From positions 657,689 through 721,688 of the forward strand of contig CAYLUZ010000001.1 in NCBI GenBank assembly GCA_964387025.1: a DNA stretch of 64,000 nucleotides. Direction: 5' to 3'. Below are positions 58,747 through 64,000 of the stretch, piece by piece. A program made the translations under genes and the position numbers. Each line of letters opens with the position of its first letter. The first letter of the stretch is position 1. This DNA is from PNON01 sp964387025 (GTDB lineage Bacteria; Chloroflexota; Anaerolineae; Anaerolineales; Anaerolineaceae). Under the pieces are notes generated by a model. That model had not been told where the DNA came from. It saw nothing but the letters and a program-made list of their open reading frames with translations, and searched no databases.

Positions 58747-59697
58747 ATGGAAAGTACGGTTTATACTGATTACGATCTACCCTCATATAATATAAAAGCA
58801 GTCGCGCAAATGGTGGGTTTGCTCCCGGTGACATTGCGTGCCTGGGAGCGCCGTTATGGACTACCTTCTCCATCCAGGGGCGGTCAAGGTTATCGATTGT
58901 ATTCAGAGCATGATCTTCAGACACTACGCTGGCTGAAACAGCAGTTGGAAGCTGGAATGAATATTGGTCAAGCTGCACAGAGGTTGCATCAATTTTTAGA
59001 GGCCAAAAAAGACCCAACCTCCGCAGAATTTATCCATAATGAACATTCATTGACCATGACCAACTTACAGTCCCAGTTGGAGTCGAATTTAAAGTCTTTC
59101 AATTCTTCAACCGCGGCAGAAGTATTACGCCAAGCTTTAAATACTTATGTTTTGGAAGATGTATTTACAAATCTCATTGAACCGATATTAGTCAAGATTG
59201 GTGAAGAGTGGCATAATGGACAGATTACCATTGCCGAAGAACATTTTGCCACTGAATTTTTCCAGGAACAATTATTAAGTATTCTGTCAAGCGCTGTCAA
59301 ACCTTTCAGATCCGGTACAATCATGGCGGGTTGCATGCCTGGAGAACAACATCAATTAGGATTGATCATGTTAGTGATCCAGTTAAGGATGCGGGGATGG
59401 AATGTGGTTTTTATGGGTCCGAATTTGCATCTGGACCGTCTGGATGAGATAGTTCACAGCCTTAATCCACGATTAATACTTTTAAGTGCAACACTTCCTG
59501 AAACTGCTTCACGGGTAAATGACTTGGCGGAAGTAATGAAAAAAATCAATAAGCCATCCCCAGCCATTCTGCTCGGCGGCCAGGGATTCAAAGAATTATC
59601 CGGAAAAATGCACATTTCTCACCCCATAATGACTGGGACAAGGGCGGAAATGATTAATACGATGGAAAAGCTGATCGAGCAGAATAACAAGCATTAG
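58747..59697 (+). CDS. MerR-type regulator with B12-binding photoreceptor domain (CarH/LitR-like), copy 2
   Basis: A 316-residue paralogue of the regulator at 28631-29575. The MerR HTH has 'LPVTLRAWERRYGLPSPSRGG' (abridged: TLRAWERRYGLPSPSR) and 'YRLYSEHDLQTLRWLKQQLE'. The sensing motif W-x9-EH is in 'IGEEWHNGQITIAEEHFATE'. The cobalamin motif is the full E-x-H-x-x-G in 'PGEQHQLGLIML', followed by the Rossmann part 'VVFMGPNLHLDRLDEIV'. It is therefore a good AdoCbl light sensor candidate. A photolyase gene lies about 1.5 kb downstream in the opposite orientation and a prenyltransferase gene just upstream, both frequent LitR/CarH targets. Confidence 0.9.
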   Translation: MESTVYTDYDLPSYNIKAVAQMVGLLPVTLRAWERRYGLPSPSRGGQGYRLYSEHDLQTLRWLKQQLEAGMNIGQAAQRLHQFLEAKKDPTSAEFIHNEHSLTMTNLQSQLESNLKSFNSSTAAEVLRQALNTYVLEDVFTNLIEPILVKIGEEWHNGQITIAEEHFATEFFQEQLLSILSSAVKPFRSGTIMAGCMPGEQHQLGLIMLVIQLRMRGWNVVFMGPNLHLDRLDEIVHSLNPRLILLSATLPETASRVNDLAEVMKKINKPSPAILLGGQGFKELSGKMHISHPIMTGTRAEMINTMEKLIEQNNKH

Positions 59698-59888
59698 TTG
59701 TAAGTATGGATTTTTATTAATTTATAAATCTTGCCTTAGCTATTAATAGTGTATCAGGGGAAACTATTGCTATTTAAAGCACCCTGAAATAATTCCCCTA
59801 TCCAATAAACTTGACGATAATAATTATGCTAAGTTATATTTAATTCAAAATAATGGATTTTAAGCTTAACCAAAGCAAGGAAACCGAT

Positions 59889-61193
59889 ATGTCGGAATCA
59901 GTCAGAGATTTATTGGTGCGTGGAACTGCCGCTGCAAGGTCAGGCGATGAAAAAGAAGCGAAATTCTTTTTAGAGTGGATGTTGGATCTGGACGCTGACC
60001 TGGAACAGAAAATTGAAGCCTGGTACTGGCTTTCAAAGGTTACGTCCGACATTAAAGAGAAAAGAAATTATCTCGAAGATATCCTTGCCAATCAGCCTTT
60101 TCACCTGCTTGCCCGCAGGGACCTTATGATCATTGATGGAAAATTGGATCCAAACGAGATCATTGACCCGAATCAGACCCAGTTGTTTCAAGGAGCAAAT
60201 GGAGAAAGAAAAGCGGAAGTATTATCTTTTACCTGTCCTAATTGTGGTGGAAGGATGGTGTATACGCCTGATGGCACCTCTCTCACTTGTGAATATTGCG
60301 AGTCTAGAAAAATAAAACAGGAAGGGACCATGGGAACAAAGCTTTTCGAGCAGGATTTCCTGTTGGCAATGGCGACTTCAACCGGTCATGATCAACCATC
60401 TGAATCGTTATCGATTGAATGCAAAGCATGCGGGATTCAATTTCTATTGCCACCAGCCACTTTATCCTTTACATGCCCACATTGTAATACCTCCTACGTG
60501 GTGGATGATTCAGCAATAAAGCATACGATTTCCCCTGGCGGAATTGTCCCAGCCAGGGTCTCAAAAGATGCTGCTTATGCAATTCTTAAGCAATGGGTCG
60601 CTGAAAATGGACACATTGCAACACCCGGATTCCTCCCACTTAAAGGTATTTATTTACCTGTCTGGTGGTTTTCTTTTGGAGGCCAGGTCAATTATAGATA
60701 TTATATTGACAATGATGAAAACAGGAATAAAGCACAGAAGGAATTGATTCGGGATAGCCATCCAGTTTTACGAGAAGACATCATGATCCCTGCTGAACAA
60801 AGGTTTGAACAACAATTATTTTGGCAGATTAATGAAACAATACCAGAAAGCATCGTTCCTTATATTCCAGATTATCTATCAGATTGGTCGGCCGAGAATT
60901 ACCAGGAAAGCGTTGCTGACGCTTCGCTCAAAGCACGGCAGATGGCATTCAAGTTGGAAAAAAATGATATTAAATGCTTATTGCCGCCGAATTCCACTGA
61001 TGTTTCTTATGATTCACACGAATTAATGATCGATGCGTATAAAATGGTTCTCCTTCCAGCCTGGATAGGGGAAATCCACAATTCTGTTGGAGATATGCAA
61101 TTTTATATAAATGCTGAAAACGGGAAAATATTCAAAATAGCATCTACACAGGAAACCAAACCCTGGTGGAAAATATTATTTGCCCCTGATTAA
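59889..61193 (+). CDS. Double zinc-ribbon protein with N-terminal helical repeat
   Basis: 434 residues from ATG 59889, preferred over 59853 because AAGGAA lies 7 bases upstream. The N-terminal ~85 residues look TPR-like ('GDEKEAKFFLEWMLDLDADL'). Two zinc ribbons follow: CPNCGG...CEYCE near residues 118-140 and CKACG...CPHCN near 180-205. The C-terminal half (about 225-434) has a Trp/Tyr-rich beta domain ('GIYLPVWWFSFGGQVNYRYY') and a final repeat-like 'MVLLPAWIGEIHNSVGDMQFYI'. There are no membrane helices. Function unknown; similar double-ribbon proteins are common but uncharacterised in Chloroflexota. Confidence 0.65.
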   Translation: MSESVRDLLVRGTAAARSGDEKEAKFFLEWMLDLDADLEQKIEAWYWLSKVTSDIKEKRNYLEDILANQPFHLLARRDLMIIDGKLDPNEIIDPNQTQLFQGANGERKAEVLSFTCPNCGGRMVYTPDGTSLTCEYCESRKIKQEGTMGTKLFEQDFLLAMATSTGHDQPSESLSIECKACGIQFLLPPATLSFTCPHCNTSYVVDDSAIKHTISPGGIVPARVSKDAAYAILKQWVAENGHIATPGFLPLKGIYLPVWWFSFGGQVNYRYYIDNDENRNKAQKELIRDSHPVLREDIMIPAEQRFEQQLFWQINETIPESIVPYIPDYLSDWSAENYQESVADASLKARQMAFKLEKNDIKCLLPPNSTDVSYDSHELMIDAYKMVLLPAWIGEIHNSVGDMQFYINAENGKIFKIASTQETKPWWKILFAPD

Positions 61194-61226
61194 TTCCAGG
61201 AATAATAATGCTACACTTACAAATTA

Positions 61227-62648
61227 TTACTGGCAAGCTTCCATGACTTGCTGAGCCTCACCTGTACGGTATGCATCCAGTGTACGGTTCTTAATTAATT
61301 TGTGATCCACGATCGGGTAGGGGTAATCAGAACCAATTATGCATTTTGTTGTCTTTTGCGCACTTTCAGGCATCAACCATGGCTGGTGGATATACTTATC
61401 GGGTACTTTGGCAAGTTCAGGGACCCATTCCCTGATGTAAGTTCCATCCGGATCGAACTTTTGGCTTTGCAGAATTGGATTAAATATCCTGAAGTATGGA
61501 GCTGAATCGGTTCCGACTCCGGCTGTCCACTGCCATCCGCCATTATTGGTGGCCGGGTCGCCATCCAGGAGGTTTTGCATAAACCACGCTTCCCCTTCCT
61601 GCCAATTAATAAGCAAGTCTTTGACAAGGAAAGAAGCTGTAATCATCCGGGCGCGGTTATGCATCCAACCGGTTTGTTTAAGTTGGCGCATTCCTGCATC
61701 AACCACCGGGTAACCGGTCATACCCTGTTTCCATGCAGTAAGATCTTGAGGCGCATTTCTCCAACGAATATTTCTTAGATCTTTCCTGAAGGATGTTTTT
61801 AATACTTCCGGGAAATAGTGAAGAATGGATATATAAAATTCCCGCCAGATCAATTCATCCAGCCAGGTTTGGGCATTCTGGCGGGCAGACTCGTTTGGTG
61901 CGTTTTCAATGGCAAATCTCGCTTCCTGAACCACTCCCCTGATCGATATCATCCCGAAACGCAGGTAAGGTGAAAGCATGGATGTACCATCCACAGAAAG
62001 TAAATTGCGCTGGTCCTTATAGTCATATATTGGACCTGAAATAAATTTTTGTAGTCTAATGAAAGCCTGTTTCTCTCCTGCGTCAAAGATTATTTTTTCG
62101 CTATGAAAGCTTGGGATTTGTTCGTTATTTGGAAGTGAATTCGGTAATGGAGGAATTCGGAATTCAATATCTGAACAACACGGTGAAGGTAATGGCAGGG
62201 ATTTCCATGCACGGCTAAAGTGAGAATATATAGTGTACGGACAACCACTTTCCTTCTCGATCATACCCGGTGGAAATACTGTTAATCCGTGCACCAACCA
62301 AATAGGCAGAGTAGCGGAGATATTTTGGTCACGTTTACGCGCATACGGTGAATAGTCTGCTTCTGCATATATTGCTTCAGCCCCGGTCAGTGCAACCAGA
62401 TTCTTCAATACAACTTGTGGCTCACCGGAAATTACAAAAAGCCGGCTGCCATGTTTTTTTAATTGTGCATCCAATTTCCGTAAACCATCAAATAAGAAAG
62501 CTTTGCGGTGTTCTGCCGGATGGGCAAGTATAGTTGGATCCAATATAAACAACGGCAACAGCTTGGTGGAATGATGCACTGCTTCCTGGAGCGCAGGGTT
62601 ATCTTCAATACGAATATCTCTACGGATCCACCAAATTCCAGTTGTCAT
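61227..62648 (-). CDS. phr: Deoxyribodipyrimidine photolyase (cryptochrome/photolyase family, class I)
   Basis: 473 residues from the ATG at 62648 (GGAGAGGAG upstream). The N-terminal antenna-binding Rossmann domain is 'GIWWIRRDIRIEDNPALQ'. The C-terminal FAD-binding helical domain has 'TSMLSPYLRFGMISIRGV', 'WLDELIWREFYISILHYFP', 'WKQGMTGYPVVDAGMRQL', 'TGWMHNRARMITASFLVKDL' and 'ATNNGGWQWTAGVGTDSAPYFRIFNP' (abridged: NNGGWQWTAGVG). These are the usual CPD-photolyase contacts, so it repairs UV dimers with blue light. It is a single gene, convergent with the double zinc-ribbon gene and near a B12 photoreceptor-type regulator. Confidence 0.94.
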   Translation of the reverse strand: MTTGIWWIRRDIRIEDNPALQEAVHHSTKLLPLFILDPTILAHPAEHRKAFLFDGLRKLDAQLKKHGSRLFVISGEPQVVLKNLVALTGAEAIYAEADYSPYARKRDQNISATLPIWLVHGLTVFPPGMIEKESGCPYTIYSHFSRAWKSLPLPSPCCSDIEFRIPPLPNSLPNNEQIPSFHSEKIIFDAGEKQAFIRLQKFISGPIYDYKDQRNLLSVDGTSMLSPYLRFGMISIRGVVQEARFAIENAPNESARQNAQTWLDELIWREFYISILHYFPEVLKTSFRKDLRNIRWRNAPQDLTAWKQGMTGYPVVDAGMRQLKQTGWMHNRARMITASFLVKDLLINWQEGEAWFMQNLLDGDPATNNGGWQWTAGVGTDSAPYFRIFNPILQSQKFDPDGTYIREWVPELAKVPDKYIHQPWLMPESAQKTTKCIIGSDYPYPIVDHKLIKNRTLDAYRTGEAQQVMEACQ

Positions 62649-62734
62649 AAGCAATCTCCTCTCCCCCCAATTGTCATACATAAATTGAGATTTAGCAAAG
62701 GATAATATAAGGATCGCAAATAATTAGGTGGAAA

Positions 62735-64000
62735 TTAATGTACCTGGCCGCTATCTGCTGAAACCATCAAGCTGGATGTATCGACTGCTTCAAAATTGGA
62801 TCCTTGTAATGGTATGAAAGCATCCATAAGCATTTCATTATTCCAACGTTCATCCGGAGCACCACTGACGTACCAGTTGGATCCATTATCGGCCAGGATG
62901 ATGCCATAGCGTTTGAAGGCGGTAAAAATGATCTGAATTTCTGGTGGGTAACCTGAAATATCAAAATTGGTTTTAAGTCTGAAGACCTGCCCCATGGGAG
63001 GAATGCTTGTGGAAGACGTGGAACCAGCCTGGTGACGAGCCGGCCAAACATATTGATTGCGGGTTAAAGCTGCTGTGAATCGAATAGTGTGGGTGCTTTC
63101 ACCATTAAGGATTTCATCATATCTTACTAATCCTGGTAGGATAGGTAAACCGGCAGCGTCTGCAAATGTCCACCCTGCCGGGCGGAGTAAATTGGACCGC
63201 AGGTCATAAATGGCTCCGGAACCAGCCAGCCAGGAATTATTCCCCTGTGGGTAAGCTGAATAAAGTTCATAAAGCATACAGGCACCCGTATCCCAGACGA
63301 GGATATGTCGGTCCCCGGTACTACTATTTCCACCTTCGATTAATGGGGTGGCAGGAATGGGGTAAGGTCCCGTATCGCTCTCGTCAGCATAATCAAAACT
63401 GATAGTTGAAGGCGTGACAGGGGAGGAGATCACGTTATAGGGTGTTCCGATTGGCGCACCATTCCAGGTACCTGAGCCAAAATCCGGATGAAAAGTAGTG
63501 GAAGAGCCGATTGAAGAGATATATGCGTTTGAGCTCACTGCGGTGGGAAGGCTATCCACTCGTGTGTTTCAGATGTTGTCGGCTGGTAAGATCATACAAC
63601 CTATGGCTGTTGGCACGATTGTGGGAGTGGCCGCGGGAGGACCGCTGACAATGATGCCATCCAGAGTAACTTTTTTTCCAGATAGGTGGGTCAAAATAAG
63701 AGTGTGAGTGCCTGACCCTAAGTTGATAGAACTCCACCGAGCTTGATAGACAAATCCTGGTGAGATCTGATTTATGTTGCCGACATTTATACCGTCGATA
63801 TTTACTCCCATAATGCCGAATGTTGAATAACTGCGGTAGATCACGGTGACATTTTCACCCGAGAAAGTGAAACGTGCGCTGCTGCCGATTACCGTGGAGT
63901 ACGTGTCAGTTCCGGTGTAATTGCTTGGTACACTAAGAGCCGCCCAGCTTCCAGAATAGACGATTTCAGAAGAACGGTCATCATAGGTGCCGTAACCCAC
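62735..64000 (-). pseudogene. Surface/secreted protein reading frame interrupted by in-frame TGA (runs off window)
   Basis: One reading frame spans this stretch except for a TGA at 63571-63569. The upstream part (64000-63569) is open at the window edge, so the true start lies outside. It encodes a beta-sandwich, carbohydrate-binding-like domain ('FSGENVTVIYRSYSTFG', 'GSGTHTLILTHLSGKKVTLDG') and a Pro/Thr linker. The downstream part (from GTG 63559) encodes a domain with 'FDISGYPPEIQIIFTAFKRYGIILADNGSNWYVSGAPDERW' (abridged: KRYGIILADNGSNWYVSG), recognised from many secreted bacterial proteins. No shift of frame is needed to join them. This is either a nonsense mutation (CGA to TGA would restore Arg), a sequencing error, or two separate genes, the second starting at GTG 63559 with no evident ribosome-binding site. 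Confidence 0.6.

Noticed and set aside
63540..63575. Selenocysteine at the in-frame TGA
   Set aside because: Only a 4-pair hairpin could form downstream, no SECIS-like structure, and the surrounding domain is not a redox protein.
1..64000. CRISPR arrays, insertion sequences, integrases, phage genes
   Set aside because: No regularly spaced repeats, transposase or integrase motifs were seen on either strand.

Overview
The window is a gene-dense bacterial chromosome segment of moderate to low GC with no mobile element, CRISPR array, rRNA or phage module that I can see. I infer a member of the Chloroflexota, probably Anaerolineae. The reasons are lipoproteins with Thr/Pro-rich linkers after the lipobox, a deazaflavin (F420)-type nitroreductase, MerR/cobalamin photoreceptor-type regulators, pentapeptide-repeat proteins interrupted by a 'W-I-NHGA' spacer, and DUF2085/DUF4126/DUF4345 membrane proteins. 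This is pattern recognition, not a database result.

Layout. 0-2 kb: the 3' end of phoU with two tandem thymidylate-kinase-like genes, the second with an altered Walker A lysine. 2-6.6 kb (minus): sbcC-sbcD and proC. 6.7-15.2 kb: small accessory genes (RCC1-repeat lipoprotein, methyltransferase/SDR pair, response regulator, VOC protein, pentapeptide-repeat protein, CPBP protease, F420-type reductase). 15.5-24.3 kb (plus): one long block for uptake and conversion of a purine-like or nucleoside-like compound: BMP-family lipoprotein, ATPase, two permeases, a molybdenum hydroxylase large subunit, its [2Fe-2S] subunit and a cytosine-deaminase-like amidohydrolase. 25-28.5 kb (minus): an unusual family-5 solute-binding protein paired with a peptidase-MA-like protein. 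28.6-34.3 kb: a MerR/B12 regulator, two unrecognised proteins, lipA, an NfeD-type protease and tRNA-Glu. 34.5-37.3 kb: a single-chain fusion of two oligopeptide-type ABC permeases with an inserted extracytoplasmic domain. 37.4-45.8 kb: aldo/keto reductase, histidine phosphatase, rarA, a REC-CpaE/TadZ-like protein, a large hybrid histidine kinase and PPK2. 45.9-51.3 kb: a pappalysin-like lipoprotein with a ruined active site, then a 2-oxoacid dehydrogenase operon (E1 alpha, E1 beta, E2). 51.4-56.5 kb: membrane proteins, a thioredoxin-DUF2892 fusion, and a CHAD / metallophosphoesterase / Ppx-type HD operon. 56.5-62.7 kb: UbiA prenyltransferase, a GRAM-like zinc-ribbon protein, a second MerR/B12 regulator, a double zinc-ribbon protein and a photolyase. 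62.7-64 kb: a surface or secreted protein reading frame split by an in-frame TGA and running off the window.

Connections. LipA supplies the lipoyl group needed by the E2 subunit. Phosphate/polyphosphate themes recur (PhoU, PPK2, CHAD protein, Ppx-type HD protein). Light/B12 regulation (two CarH/LitR-like proteins) sits with a photolyase and a prenyltransferase. The purine-type transporter is co-directional with its putative catabolic enzymes. The most unusual features are the degenerate metalloprotease lipoprotein, the tmk-like gene with Walker A Lys to Arg, the fused permease with its inserted domain, the FAD-less molybdenum hydroxylase in a purine-transporter operon, the CHAD/MPE/HD operon, the 36-bp perfect palindrome upstream of lipA and the in-frame TGA at the right edge.
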